Positions 52,116 to 62,044 are shown, counted from the stretch's first letter. The stretch is DNA of 64,000 nt from Maribacter dokdonensis DSW-8 (GCF_001447995.1 NZ_LDPE01000007.1:1-64000); one strand, 5' to 3'. Notes: generated from the letters alone by a model not told the origin. Numbers and translations: made by a program.

Positions 52116-54073
52116 TTAGATTTTTTGCATTCCTATTTTTTTTAACTGTAATGCCATTACAGGTTATTGCGCAAACCGAAGATGAACCCGTAGTTTGGGA
52201 ACAGCAAATCAATAAGATTTCGGATACGGAATATGAATTGGTAATGCAGGCTAAAATTCTTGACGGATGGCACATGTACTCTCAGTTTACGTCAGAATTT
52301 GGTTCTTTGCCAAGTGAATTCACCTATAATGGCAACGGTACAATTTATGAATTGATAGATGGTACCTTGGAAAGCGAAACAATAAAGGAATACAGTGAAA
52401 TTTTTGAAGTAGAAGAAACCTATTTTAAAGATGAGGCCACCTTTACACAAAGAATTAAAATATTGGACCCTGAAATCAACCAGATAGATGTTGATCTCTT
52501 TTTTCAGGTTTGTAAAGAAGTTTGCATTCCTATGGACAAAAAGTTCATGTTTACTTTAGATGGTTCTGAAGCTGAAATTATAAACACTGTTGATGATAGA
52601 AGTTTAGCTTTAGGTCAAAAGTTACGGTTAGACCTTAAAAATAGAGAACTGTTAACGCAAGGTCAAGATACCATTGCTACAGGTACAAATATCTGGGTCA
52701 TATTCGGACTTGGTTTTCTTGGGGGATTAATAGCCTTATTGACCCCGTGTGTATTTCCAATGATTCCGTTGACCGTATCTTTTTTTACCAAACACTCTCA
52801 AAAAAAATCGAAAGGGATAATTAATGCTTTGCTCTATGGATTCTTCATAGTGCTTATTTATTTTCTATTGAGTCTACCTTTTCACTTGTTTGATTCGGTA
52901 GATTCTCAAATTTTAAATTCCATAGCCACCAATGTCTGGTTGAACTTGCTGTTCTTTTTGATTTTTATATTTTTTGCCTTTTCATTTTTTGGGTATTATG
53001 AATTGACATTACCTAGTTCTTGGGCCAATAAAATGGACGCTGCATCTTCTAAGGTAGGTGGTGTTTTAGGTATCTTTTTCATGGCAGTGACCTTGGCTAT
53101 TGTTTCGTTCTCCTGTACAGGTCCTATTTTGGGTGGCTTACTGGGCGGTACTACTTTAGCGGAAGGTGAAGTAGCTTCTAACCTTACCGCGGGTATGACA
53201 GGTTTTGGTGCGGCACTGGCATTACCTTTTGCTCTTTTTGCTTTGTTTCCTGCATGGTTAAATTCATTACCTAAATCTGGTGGATGGATGACCACCGTAA
53301 AAGTAGTATTGGGGTTTCTAGAAATAGGACTTGCCCTTAAATTTTTATCTAATGCAGATTTAGTTGGGCATTGGGGTATTCTAAAGCGTGAGATATTTTT
53401 GGGCATTTGGATCATATTAGGTATCGCGATGACACTCTACTTATTTGGTATATATAAATTTCCGCACGATAGCCCGGTTAAAAAGTTGTCACTAGGAAGA
53501 AAAGTAACAGCCTTTTTAAGTGCTGCATTTACGCTTTATATGATACTAGGCGTAACTAAAGTTACCAACCTTAAATTGTTGAGCGGTTTTCCTCCTCCTG
53601 AATTTTATAGCATTTTTGAGCAAGAAAGTGATTGCCCTTTAGGTATAGATTGTTTTAAGGATTTTGATGAAGGGTTGGCATATGCCAATAAGGTTGATAA
53701 ACCAATTCTTTTGGATTTTACGGGATGGGCATGTGTAAATTGCCGAAAAATGGAGGAGAATGTTTGGAGCGATTCCGAAGTTTTTCCGATCATAAAAGAT
53801 TATTATATTTTAATTTCTTTATATACGGATGATAGGGAGGAGCTTCCTGAAAATGAACAGTTCAATTTTCAATTTGAGAGTGGTAGAGTAAAGGAAATTA
53901 ACAACATTGCCCAAAAATGGGGTACCTTTCAAGATGTGAATTTTGGTTCAATTTCCCAACCATTTTATGTGCTGCTTTCTCCTGATTTAGAAGTGCTCAA
54001 CACTTCTATTCAAAATTCTGATATTCCAACCTATAAAAATTGGTTGTTAGAAGGATTAAGGAATAATAAATAG
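52112..54073 (+). CDS. dsbD: Thiol:disulfide interchange protein DsbD
   Basis: The 653-residue membrane protein moves reducing power from cytoplasmic thioredoxin to the periplasm. It has a signal peptide, an N-terminal alpha domain (about 22-160, with CKEVCIPMDKK), a membrane beta domain of eight helices (about 190-480) carrying TPCVFPMIPLTV and SFSCTGPILGG cysteines, and a C-terminal thioredoxin domain with C541-VN-C544 (GWACVNCRKMEENVW). It starts within the tilS stop codon, so translation is probably coupled, and it is the last gene of that pair. Confidence 0.95.
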   Translation: MIRFFAFLFFLTVMPLQVIAQTEDEPVVWEQQINKISDTEYELVMQAKILDGWHMYSQFTSEFGSLPSEFTYNGNGTIYELIDGTLESETIKEYSEIFEVEETYFKDEATFTQRIKILDPEINQIDVDLFFQVCKEVCIPMDKKFMFTLDGSEAEIINTVDDRSLALGQKLRLDLKNRELLTQGQDTIATGTNIWVIFGLGFLGGLIALLTPCVFPMIPLTVSFFTKHSQKKSKGIINALLYGFFIVLIYFLLSLPFHLFDSVDSQILNSIATNVWLNLLFFLIFIFFAFSFFGYYELTLPSSWANKMDAASSKVGGVLGIFFMAVTLAIVSFSCTGPILGGLLGGTTLAEGEVASNLTAGMTGFGAALALPFALFALFPAWLNSLPKSGGWMTTVKVVLGFLEIGLALKFLSNADLVGHWGILKREIFLGIWIILGIAMTLYLFGIYKFPHDSPVKKLSLGRKVTAFLSAAFTLYMILGVTKVTNLKLLSGFPPPEFYSIFEQESDCPLGIDCFKDFDEGLAYANKVDKPILLDFTGWACVNCRKMEENVWSDSEVFPIIKDYYILISLYTDDREELPENEQFNFQFESGRVKEINNIAQKWGTFQDVNFGSISQPFYVLLSPDLEVLNTSIQNSDIPTYKNWLLEGLRNNK

Positions 54074-54182
54074 GATATCTTTTTTGTAAGATGTTGACTA
54101 CTTGTCAATAAAAAGCAGAGCTCTGAGACGTTTTATGTAAAAAATAGTTTTAAATTGGGAGAGATAATCCCCCAAAGAAACT

Positions 54183-56576
54183 ATGAGAACATTAAAAAAA
54201 ATAGGAGCACTCCTGTTGGTACTTGTTACCCTTCTGATAATTATTATCGGAATATTTGCATACACTCTAAAACCAGACTACTCCGGTGAAAAGAAATTAG
54301 TTGGTCTTCAAGAAGTTGTAAATGTTTATTATGATGATTATGGAATTCCTCATATTTACGGTGAAAACGAAAAAGACGCATTTAGAACTTTAGGTTATGT
54401 TCATGCCCAAGATCGTCTTTGGCAAATGGAACTGTTAAGAAGAATTGCGAGTGGCGGACTCTCTGAGGTATTTGGTAAAGATCTTATTGGTACAGATAAG
54501 TTTTTTTTATCATTAGGAATTGCCGATGCTTCTAAGATAACGGCATCCAAGGTAGATGTAAATGACGAAGGTGTTATTTTAGCTAAAGCCTATTTGGACG
54601 GTATCAATCAATTTATAAATGAAGGTCCAACACCGGTAGAGTTTTATTTAACCGGTATAGATAAGAGAGAATTTGTTTTAGAGGATATCTATAATACTAT
54701 TGGTTACATGGCCTTTAGTTTTGCAATGGCGCACAAAACAGATCCATTATTAACTTCTATAAATGCCAATTTGGGTCCTCAATACTTAAAAGATCTGCAT
54801 GTAGGTTCAACCGTAGATACCGAATGGATAAAGAATTATAACCCTGCACCCAAAGATACTATCCAAAATAATCTTACTGCCGCTGTTAATAAAGCCCTAA
54901 GTGTATTGGATATTCCTTTGTTCGAAGGAAGTAATAGTTGGGTAATTGCACCTGAAAAAACAAAGAACGGAAAGGTAATTTTTGCCAATGATCCGCACAT
55001 TGGTTTTTCTCAACCATCCGTTTGGTTTGAAGCTCATGTAGAAACACCTACTTATTCCAAATATGGATATCATATTGCAGGTATACCATTTCCTTTATTG
55101 GGACATAATAGAAAATTGGCCTACGGACTCACCATGTTTGAAAATGATGACGTTGATTTTTATTATGAGCAGAACAATCCAGCGAATGAGAATCAGTATC
55201 TCTCTAAGAATGGCTATGTAGATTATGAAATTGTACACAAAACAATTCATGTTAAAGACGCTGATGATGTTCAGTTTTCTTATAAAAGATCAGATCATGG
55301 TCCGATCTTAAACGGAATTGCCGATCAAGTTCAAGGGGATAGACCTATTGCAATGTCATGGGTCTACACAGAAATGGAGAATAAGGTTATAGATGCCTTA
55401 TATGGTTTAAGTCATTCAAATAACTTAGCGGAATTTAAAAAATCGCTTCCAAAAATACATGCGCCTGGTTTAAATATTATGTACGGAGATAATGAGGGAA
55501 ATGTAGCATGGTTTGCCACGGCCCAACTTTATAAGATACCCGACTCTGTAAACACCAAACTTATTTATGAAGTAAATAAAGGGCTATCATTAGAAAGAGA
55601 ATTGTTAGACTTTAATGAGAATCCGCAGGCTATAAATCCGCCAAATAATTTTGTGTATTCCGCCAATAACCAACCAGATTCTATTGCCGGTATGTTGTAT
55701 CCTGGGTATTATTTGCCAGAGAATAGAGGTAAGAGAATTGTAAGTTTATTGGAGCCTAAAGACGATTGGGATATATCTGCAGCTAGTGAGATGATAACTG
55801 ATGTGATATCATCTGTAGAACCAGATATAGTTTCTAATTTGGCTAAATATTTAGATGTATCATTGCTAAGCGAAAACGGATTAAAGGCTATTGATAGTTT
55901 AAAGATGTGGTCCGGAGATTATAATTTATCATCCATAGAGGCTACTGTTTATAATAGATGGATCTACTACTTATTGGAGAATACTTTTGAAGATGAATTG
56001 GATGAGGAGTTGTTCAATCAATTTTTAAGTACTCATTTTATGAAAAGGCTGATTGCTCCTTTATCCAAAGATGAAAATTCTGTGTGGTGGGATAATGTAA
56101 ACACTACCAACGTATCTGAGAATATGAAAGATATTGTGAATCTATCTTTTATGGAGGCAATTGCTTCTTTAGAAAAGGATTTTGGTAATAACGTAAATCA
56201 ATGGCGCTGGGAACGTGTACATTCCATTGAACACGGGCATCCAATTGGTCAAATAGCGGCTTTACGATCTTTTTTCAATGTGGGACCTTTTCCAATACAT
56301 GGTTCTAGGGAGGTAATAAATAACTTGGCCTTTGCTTATGATGATACTGGTTTTTATAAGACGACATCAGGACCCTCAACAAGAAGGGTAATAGATTTTT
56401 CAGATGTGGAGAATAGTATAAGCATTTTACCAACAGGGCAATCTGGTAACCCATTAAGCAAACATTATAGGGATCAGGCAGAAATGTATGTTAATGGTGA
56501 GTTTCGTAAAATGATGATGAATAAAGAGGAAATTAAAAAAAGCAAAGAAATCCTTACATTTAAGCCAAAGGATTAA
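54183..56576 (+). CDS. Penicillin acylase-family Ntn hydrolase
   Basis: The 797-residue precursor is an amidase that cuts itself into two chains. An N-terminal signal/anchor (LLLVLVTLLIIIIGIFAYTL) exports it. The alpha chain contains VYYDDYGIPHIYGENEKDAFRTLGYVHAQDRLWQMELLRR; the beta chain should start at the catalytic Ser250 (EGSNSWVIAP), after the propeptide; GHNRKLAYGLT and NNFVYSANNQP are also typical. Relatives hydrolyse penicillins, acyl-homoserine lactones or other N-acyl compounds, and the substrate here cannot be told. The YifB gene starts two bases after its stop. Confidence 0.92.
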   Translation: MRTLKKIGALLLVLVTLLIIIIGIFAYTLKPDYSGEKKLVGLQEVVNVYYDDYGIPHIYGENEKDAFRTLGYVHAQDRLWQMELLRRIASGGLSEVFGKDLIGTDKFFLSLGIADASKITASKVDVNDEGVILAKAYLDGINQFINEGPTPVEFYLTGIDKREFVLEDIYNTIGYMAFSFAMAHKTDPLLTSINANLGPQYLKDLHVGSTVDTEWIKNYNPAPKDTIQNNLTAAVNKALSVLDIPLFEGSNSWVIAPEKTKNGKVIFANDPHIGFSQPSVWFEAHVETPTYSKYGYHIAGIPFPLLGHNRKLAYGLTMFENDDVDFYYEQNNPANENQYLSKNGYVDYEIVHKTIHVKDADDVQFSYKRSDHGPILNGIADQVQGDRPIAMSWVYTEMENKVIDALYGLSHSNNLAEFKKSLPKIHAPGLNIMYGDNEGNVAWFATAQLYKIPDSVNTKLIYEVNKGLSLERELLDFNENPQAINPPNNFVYSANNQPDSIAGMLYPGYYLPENRGKRIVSLLEPKDDWDISAASEMITDVISSVEPDIVSNLAKYLDVSLLSENGLKAIDSLKMWSGDYNLSSIEATVYNRWIYYLLENTFEDELDEELFNQFLSTHFMKRLIAPLSKDENSVWWDNVNTTNVSENMKDIVNLSFMEAIASLEKDFGNNVNQWRWERVHSIEHGHPIGQIAALRSFFNVGPFPIHGSREVINNLAFAYDDTGFYKTTSGPSTRRVIDFSDVENSISILPTGQSGNPLSKHYRDQAEMYVNGEFRKMMMNKEEIKKSKEILTFKPKD

Positions 56577-56578
56577 AA

Positions 56579-58114
56579 ATGCTTACAAAAGTTTATGGGA
56601 GTGCCGTATTTGGAGTTGAGGCCACAACGATTACAGTAGAAGTAAATATTGACAAGGGAATAGGGTATCATTTAGTAGGGCTTCCGGATAATGCCATCAA
56701 AGAAAGTAACTATAGAATTGCAGCGGCACTACAAAATAATGGTTATAAAATACCAGGTAAAAAAATCACAATAAATATGGCTCCGGCCGATCTTAGAAAA
56801 GAAGGTTCGGCATATGATCTTACCTTGGCCATAGGAATTTTGGCAGCCTCTGGTCAAATAAAATCTGAGGACATAGAAAAGTACATCATCATGGGGGAAC
56901 TGTCCCTAGATGGTAGCCTTCAGCCTATTAAAGGAGCATTGCCAATTGCAATAAAAGCACAGGAAGAAGGTTTTGCTGGTTTTATTCTGCCAACGGAAAA
57001 TGCAAAAGAGGCTGCTATTGTTGGAGATTTAAAAGTCTATGGGGTAGATAATATTAAACAAGTTTTGGAATTTTTTGATCAAGGCATTTCGCTTGAGCAG
57101 ACTATAATAGATACTAGAGAAGAGTTTTATAAAAGCTTAGATTTTCCTGAGTTCGACTTTTCTGATGTTAAGGGGCAAGAAAGTATTAAAAGGTGTATGG
57201 AAATTGCAGCTGCTGGTGGGCACAACATTATATTGATAGGACCACCTGGTGCAGGTAAAACCATGTTGGCAAAACGCTTACCTTCAATTCTGCCACCAAT
57301 GACCTTACACGAAGCATTGGAAACTACCAAAATTCATAGCGTGGTTGGTAAGATCAAGAATATGGGGCTTATGAGCCAAAGACCGTTCAGGAGCCCACAT
57401 CATACTATATCTGACGTAGCACTGGTAGGAGGCGGAGCTTACCCGCAACCGGGAGAAATTTCACTATCCCATAACGGAGTCTTGTTCCTTGATGAATTAC
57501 CAGAATTTAAGAGAGGTGTGCTAGAGGTAATGCGCCAACCTTTAGAAGATAGGGAAGTAACTATTTCACGTGCACGCTTTACGGTTACCTACCCAAGTAG
57601 TTTTATGTTGGTGGCAAGTATGAACCCAAGTCCTGGTGGGTATTTTAATGATCCAGATGCTCCGGTAACTTCTTCACCTGCAGAAATGCAGCGGTATTTA
57701 AGCAAAATATCGGGACCGTTATTAGATCGTATAGATATTCATATTGAGGTAACTCCAGTACCGTTCGAAAAACTATCCGAAGAACGAAAAGGGGAAAGTA
57801 GTGTAGATATCAGAAAACGAGTTACAGTGGCTCGCGAAATTCAAACAAAGCGTTTTAATGAGCTGGAGAATGTACATTACAATGCTCAAATGAATACCAA
57901 ACAAATTCGTGAATATTGTAAACTTGATGATAAATCTAAGGCATTATTGAAAAATGCCATGGAAAGGTTAAACTTATCGGCAAGAGCGTATGATAGGATT
58001 TTAAAGGTGGCAAGAACTATAGCCGACTTAGCCGGTGAGCAGGCATTGAACGGAAATCATATTTCAGAGGCCATTCAATACCGTTCACTCGACAGAGAGG
58101 GTTGGTTGGGGTAA
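56579..58114 (+). CDS. YifB/ComM-family Mg-chelatase-like AAA+ ATPase
   Basis: The 511-residue protein is of the YifB/ComM family, a helicase-like ATPase that extends DNA exchange during natural transformation in other bacteria. An N-terminal ribosomal-S5-like/Lon-like domain (about 1-170; HLVGLPDNAIKESNYRIAAAL) is followed by the AAA+ module with Walker A GPPGAGKT (221-228), Walker B (GVLFLDELPEF) and RSPHHTISDVALVGGG, and a C-terminal Mg-chelatase domain (RAYDRILKVARTIADLAG). Length is normal. It is linked to the penicillin acylase gene by a two-base gap. Confidence 0.94.
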   Translation: MLTKVYGSAVFGVEATTITVEVNIDKGIGYHLVGLPDNAIKESNYRIAAALQNNGYKIPGKKITINMAPADLRKEGSAYDLTLAIGILAASGQIKSEDIEKYIIMGELSLDGSLQPIKGALPIAIKAQEEGFAGFILPTENAKEAAIVGDLKVYGVDNIKQVLEFFDQGISLEQTIIDTREEFYKSLDFPEFDFSDVKGQESIKRCMEIAAAGGHNIILIGPPGAGKTMLAKRLPSILPPMTLHEALETTKIHSVVGKIKNMGLMSQRPFRSPHHTISDVALVGGGAYPQPGEISLSHNGVLFLDELPEFKRGVLEVMRQPLEDREVTISRARFTVTYPSSFMLVASMNPSPGGYFNDPDAPVTSSPAEMQRYLSKISGPLLDRIDIHIEVTPVPFEKLSEERKGESSVDIRKRVTVAREIQTKRFNELENVHYNAQMNTKQIREYCKLDDKSKALLKNAMERLNLSARAYDRILKVARTIADLAGEQALNGNHISEAIQYRSLDREGWLG

Positions 58115-58139
58115 AATTGTAAATGATAAAAATGTTTAG

Positions 58140-58703
58140 CTAAGAGTATAGCTCTTCATTATTTATGTCGTCCTTGTTCTTTTTTGGTGCAGTAAAAATA
58201 TCCCTAAGGATATAACTTGTTACAATGGTAAGACCTAAGGTCAGCGTTGGTATCGAGTATTCCCAGTTTAGTAAGTGCATAAGACCACCGCATATAAGGG
58301 TTAACACGCCAATAACCATTACAAAATTCCAAATGATTTCTGTTATGCTATTTTTTGCGTCACCTTCTTTTGACATAAAATACGACGTGCCCTCCATGGC
58401 GAACCAAGCAATAAATGTAAAAGCTGTGCCAATTTGAAAAAATAGGGTATGGGTAAAATCTAAAATCGTTAAAAGACCGTTTGTTGTCCAAAAAAGAACT
58501 AAGGCCATTTTAATTAGATCCACTGACTTTTTTTCTTCCTTTTTAAAAAAGCGAAGGGCGTAAAGTATTAGAATGGCAGCAAAGGAAATAAATATTATTC
58601 CTTTTGAAAAGGGCCAGTGAAGTATGCGCATTACCATACCGATCAATAGGGAGGCTATTGCCGCCCTGATCGGATTTTTATATGCTTTTTTAGAATTTTC
58701 CAT
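58140..58703 (-). CDS. Small multi-pass membrane protein with LHWP-type motif
   Basis: The 187-residue product has about five to six transmembrane helices and ends in a charged cytoplasmic tail (APKKNKDDINNEELYS). Two similar helices contain MRILHWPFSKG (about 23-33) and LMHLLNWEYS (about 141-150), suggesting an internal duplication. The first motif recalls the start of the gliding/secretion motor protein GldL (LHWPG), but the remainder does not resemble GldL. Function unknown. It is encoded 11 bases after the zinc-ribbon gene on the same strand. Confidence 0.7.
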   Translation of the reverse strand: MENSKKAYKNPIRAAIASLLIGMVMRILHWPFSKGIIFISFAAILILYALRFFKKEEKKSVDLIKMALVLFWTTNGLLTILDFTHTLFFQIGTAFTFIAWFAMEGTSYFMSKEGDAKNSITEIIWNFVMVIGVLTLICGGLMHLLNWEYSIPTLTLGLTIVTSYILRDIFTAPKKNKDDINNEELYS

Positions 58704-58714
58704 ATTCCGTTTTT

Positions 58715-59161
58715 TTAATTGATCACTTTGATGTTGGCTTTTAGACCTTCCATTATTCCAATGATATTGTTTACGGTCTCACTTAGATAATACCTTACAA
58801 CAATATGGGGAATTCTAATGGTTGTAAATCCATTTTTAAAGGAGTGCATTGCTTCTTCTAAATTGTTGATAGCTTCATGTTCGGTCAGCTTATCATATTC
58901 AGAATCAATTTCAATATTTAGTTTTACACGTGAGATGGCTATATCTATAGATTTTTTACCGTCCCACCATTCTAACATAGAGTTTACACCAGCTTCTTTT
59001 AAAGCATAATAAAGTTGTATGGCCTCTAAAGGTGTATTGTGTTTGTTGATTAGTAATTTAATACGTTCATGGTGCTTTGAGCAAAGCTCTACACCTGCGC
59101 TCTCCATGGCATTTTTATGATCTAAGTAACCAAGTTCTTTTTTACATTCTAAGCAAATCAT
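58715..59161 (-). CDS. Zinc-ribbon protein with possible PD-(D/E)XK nuclease-like domain
   Basis: The 148-residue protein begins with a treble-clef-like zinc site (CLEC, residues 3-6, and CSKHH, about 27-31). The C-terminal two thirds has SIDIAI (about 70-75) followed by LNIEID (about 80-85), then an Ala/Glu-rich helix and GFTTIRIP and IVVRYYLSETVNNI. The D-x10-E-x-D arrangement on consecutive strands followed by a G-x-x-x-(I/L)-R strand resembles DUF559/Vsr-like PD-(D/E)XK nucleases. I recognise no named family. The nuclease reading is inference; it might be a degenerate, non-catalytic member. Confidence 0.65.
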   Translation of the reverse strand: MICLECKKELGYLDHKNAMESAGVELCSKHHERIKLLINKHNTPLEAIQLYYALKEAGVNSMLEWWDGKKSIDIAISRVKLNIEIDSEYDKLTEHEAINNLEEAMHSFKNGFTTIRIPHIVVRYYLSETVNNIIGIMEGLKANIKVIN

Positions 59162-59374
59162 TAATAGGTTAAGTTTAAGGTTTGGGGATAGCTATAACCC
59201 TGTTATTTTAGGATTATTATGTAAACTCGATGAAAGGCGCCCAAGTTTTAGACGAACTGCAATTTTTTAGATTAACGGTATTTTAAAATGTTAAAATTGT
59301 GGTGAAAATGATTTTAAGTATGGTGAGCAAAGTCAATTTTACCAATTATATTTACAGGAATGAAAAATTGACAT

Positions 59375-60568
59375 ATGTTTAAAAAATTAGGTCCAGGGGT
59401 TCTGGTAGCGGCTGCTTTTATTGGTCCAGGTACAGTTACGGCTTGTACCTTGGCAGGGGTAGATTTTGGTTTTAATTTGCTGTGGGCTATGCTGTTATCT
59501 ATAATAGCAACCTTTATTTTGCAAGAAATGTCTGCCCGCTTAGGTATTGTAACTCAAAAAGGTTTGGCAGATGTCATTAAGCAAGAACTCCATAATCCAA
59601 TTATTAGAAATAGTGTCATTGCCTTAATATTTTCAGCAATTATTATAGGTAATGCATCATATGAAGCAGGTAATATTGGGGGTGCAACTTTAGGAATGGA
59701 AGCCTTGTTTGGTACTAACTATAGTAGTTTATACCCTTTTGTTCTTGGTGGATTGGCTTTTGTACTATTGTATTTAGGTAGTTATAAAGCCCTGGAAAAA
59801 GTATTTATAGTGCTGGTATTGATCATGAGTTTATCATTTGTAATGACCGCAATTTTGACTAAGCCCAATATGTGGGAGCTGTTAAAAGGCTTATTGGTGC
59901 CTTCCGTTCCTAAAAACGGTATTCTTACCATCATTGCATTGGTCGGTACTACTGTTGTACCGTATAATCTTTTTTTACATGCAGCTCTGGTCAGTGAAAA
60001 ATGGAAATCAAAAGATGATCTCAATTTAGCTAAAAGAGATACTATGGTCTCTATTATATTGGGCGGTCTTGTTTCAATTAGTATTATAATATCTGCCTCG
60101 GCCATTAATTCTTTAGAGGTTAATAACGTTATGGGTATGGCTAAAGCACTTGAGCCTTTATACGGTTCTGCTGCTTTGTATTTTTTAGGTATAGGTATGT
60201 TTGCTGCAGGTATTACTTCATCAATAACCGCACCTTTGGCTGCCGCATATGTTGCTAATAGTTGCTTTGGATGGAACGCTGGTCTTAAGGATTTTAAATT
60301 TAGAATGATTTGGATGGTGATTTTATACCTTGGAGTTTTCTTTCTATCTTTTGGAATTAAGCCCATTGAGATTATAAAATTTGCACAAATTACGAACGGA
60401 CTTTTATTACCCATCATTGCAGTGTTTTTGTTGTGGGTAGTGAACAGAGTTGGTGTAATGGGGAAATATAAAAACACCTGGTCGCAAAATGTGTTTGGCT
60501 TACTTATTATTCTTCTTTCTGTTGTATTGGGTGCAAAAAGTATTTTAACGGTAATAGGTATAATGTAA
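59375..60568 (+). CDS. Nramp-fold transporter of the 5-oxoprolinase operon
   Basis: The 397-residue, 11-helix protein belongs to the Nramp (SLC11) superfamily but lacks the metal ligands. The first-helix motif D-P-G-N is G17-P-G-T20, and the sixth-helix M-P-H-N is V195-P-Y197-N198. Without Asp, Asn and Met it should not carry Mn2+ or Fe2+ in the usual way. The stop is one base before the pxpA start, so it is in the 5-oxoprolinase operon. In Bacillus subtilis the same neighbourhood holds ycsG, also Nramp-like, within the ycsF-kipIA genes. A role in 5-oxoproline, or other organic or Mg2+ transport, is inferred. Confidence 0.88.
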   Translation: MFKKLGPGVLVAAAFIGPGTVTACTLAGVDFGFNLLWAMLLSIIATFILQEMSARLGIVTQKGLADVIKQELHNPIIRNSVIALIFSAIIIGNASYEAGNIGGATLGMEALFGTNYSSLYPFVLGGLAFVLLYLGSYKALEKVFIVLVLIMSLSFVMTAILTKPNMWELLKGLLVPSVPKNGILTIIALVGTTVVPYNLFLHAALVSEKWKSKDDLNLAKRDTMVSIILGGLVSISIIISASAINSLEVNNVMGMAKALEPLYGSAALYFLGIGMFAAGITSSITAPLAAAYVANSCFGWNAGLKDFKFRMIWMVILYLGVFFLSFGIKPIEIIKFAQITNGLLLPIIAVFLLWVVNRVGVMGKYKNTWSQNVFGLLIILLSVVLGAKSILTVIGIM

Positions 60569-60569
60569 T

Positions 60570-61298
60570 ATGAACAATACCATAGATATTAACTGTGATG
60601 TTGGTGAAGGTGTAGGTAATGAAAGTGAATTGTTTCCCCTTATTAGTTCTTGTAATATTTCTTGTGGAGCTCATGCGGGTTCTATAGATACCATTAAAAA
60701 GTGTCTAGATTTGTCTAAATCATATAACGTTAAGGTAGGTGCGCATCCTTCATATCCCGATAGAAAGAATTTTGGTCGTGTTTCATTGCAAATTTCAAGG
60801 GCAGATTTAATTGTAAGTATCAGATCTCAAATGGAGGTATTCAATAACGCCCGGGAACAGGTTGGTGTTGATTTGCATCACATAAAACCACACGGAGCTT
60901 TATATAATGATATAGCTAAAAATGAAACCTTGGCTGAAATTTTTTTAGAGGCTATTGCCGCTTTTAGGAACTCAACCTTTTTATATGTTCCTTACAATAG
61001 TGTGATTCAAAGGTTGGCTGAAAAAAATGGGTTTAGGGTGTTAATAGAAGCCTTTGCTGATAGAAATTATAATGATGATTTGAGCCTAGTAGCGAGGAAA
61101 GAAAAAAACGCCCTGTTGAATAATGGGGAAGAAGTACTGGCTCATATTCTATATATGCACAAAAATAAGAAAGTGAAAACTGTTTCAGGTAAAAGCTTGC
61201 CTATGTATGCAGATACCTTTTGTATTCATGGTGACACACCTTCTGCATTACAAATTTTAACGTATATTACAGAGCATTTATCAGAACATAATCTATAA
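60570..61298 (+). CDS. pxpA: 5-oxoprolinase subunit A (LamB/YcsF family)
   Basis: The 242-residue protein is PxpA of the ATP-dependent 5-oxoprolinase PxpABC, which opens the ring of 5-oxoproline (pyroglutamate) to glutamate. The family start IDINCDVGEGVGNE (4-17), CGAHAGS (about 32-38), VGAHPSYPDRKNFGR (about 57-71) and HHIKPHGALYN (about 104-114) are clear; the Asp, His and Lys there form the probable active site. It follows the Nramp-like gene at one base and precedes pxpB by eight bases. Confidence 0.95.
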   Translation: MNNTIDINCDVGEGVGNESELFPLISSCNISCGAHAGSIDTIKKCLDLSKSYNVKVGAHPSYPDRKNFGRVSLQISRADLIVSIRSQMEVFNNAREQVGVDLHHIKPHGALYNDIAKNETLAEIFLEAIAAFRNSTFLYVPYNSVIQRLAEKNGFRVLIEAFADRNYNDDLSLVARKEKNALLNNGEEVLAHILYMHKNKKVKTVSGKSLPMYADTFCIHGDTPSALQILTYITEHLSEHNL

Positions 61299-61306
61299 GT
61301 AAAGCC

Positions 61307-62044
61307 GTGAATTCCCCTAAAATCGATATAAAACCTTTTGGTAAACATTCTTTATTAATTGAATGGCCAAATGAAGTTAGTGAGCTCATACTTGAAAAAA
61401 TACTACAATTTCAAACATTTCTTAATAGTGAGGCTTTAAAGGAGATGGACTGGGAATTGGTGCCAGCTTACAATTCACTTTTGATATTGAATAGAAAGAA
61501 GGAAATAGACTTTGAAAAAATGTCTGTGGATATACACAATTGGTACGCCAATTTGAAGGAATCTGTTAAACCGGATAGATTTTTATGGAGACTGCCTGTA
61601 ACCTACGATCTTGAGTTTGGTTTAGACTTGGAAGACGTTGCAGGGCAATTAAATAAAACCAAACGTGAAATAATAGACTTGCATACTGGTAGTACTTATA
61701 CGGTATACGGTATTGGGTTTTTGCCTGGCTTCATGTATTTGGGAGGAATAAATAGTGAGCTTGAGCTACCCCGAAAGGCTATACCAAGACCAAAAGTTAT
61801 TAAAGGAGCAGTTGGAGTTGCAGGTAAACAAGCTGGCATTTATCCGCAAGAATCACCAGGTGGGTGGAATATTATTGGTAATTGTCCAGTGCCAATTTTT
61901 GATGCATCAAAAGATAACCCATGTTTTGTGAGCGTTGGGGATAAAGTTGAATTTTTTGAGATATCCAAGGCAGAACATGAGCTTCATAAAATAGAAGTAG
62001 AGGTGGGTATTTATAAACCTGAAAAAATTAAATTGGATGCTTAA
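61307..62044 (+). CDS. pxpB: 5-oxoprolinase subunit B (KipI family)
   Basis: The 245-residue protein forms the PxpB half of the PxpBC complex that works with PxpA. Family motifs include TYTVYGIGFLPGFMYLGG (about 125-142), PRPKVIKGAVGVAGKQ (about 161-176) and ESPGGWNIIG (about 182-191). The start is GTG at 61307; the first in-frame ATG is far inside the domain. The stop region overlaps the start of pxpC by eight bases, so the two subunits are translationally coupled, as expected for a fixed complex. In Bacillus the homologue KipI also inhibits sporulation kinase A, which is not relevant here. Confidence 0.95.
   Translation: MNSPKIDIKPFGKHSLLIEWPNEVSELILEKILQFQTFLNSEALKEMDWELVPAYNSLLILNRKKEIDFEKMSVDIHNWYANLKESVKPDRFLWRLPVTYDLEFGLDLEDVAGQLNKTKREIIDLHTGSTYTVYGIGFLPGFMYLGGINSELELPRKAIPRPKVIKGAVGVAGKQAGIYPQESPGGWNIIGNCPVPIFDASKDNPCFVSVGDKVEFFEISKAEHELHKIEVEVGIYKPEKIKLDA

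Noticed and set aside
54155..54175. Short hairpin TTGGG/CCCAA just before the penicillin acylase gene
   Set aside because: Five base pairs with an 11-base loop and no T-run; not distinguishable from chance.
59782..60477. 231-codon minus-strand frame inside the Nramp-like gene
   Set aside because: It lies wholly antisense to a well-supported membrane protein gene and resembles no protein; helix-rich genes often leave such open antisense frames.
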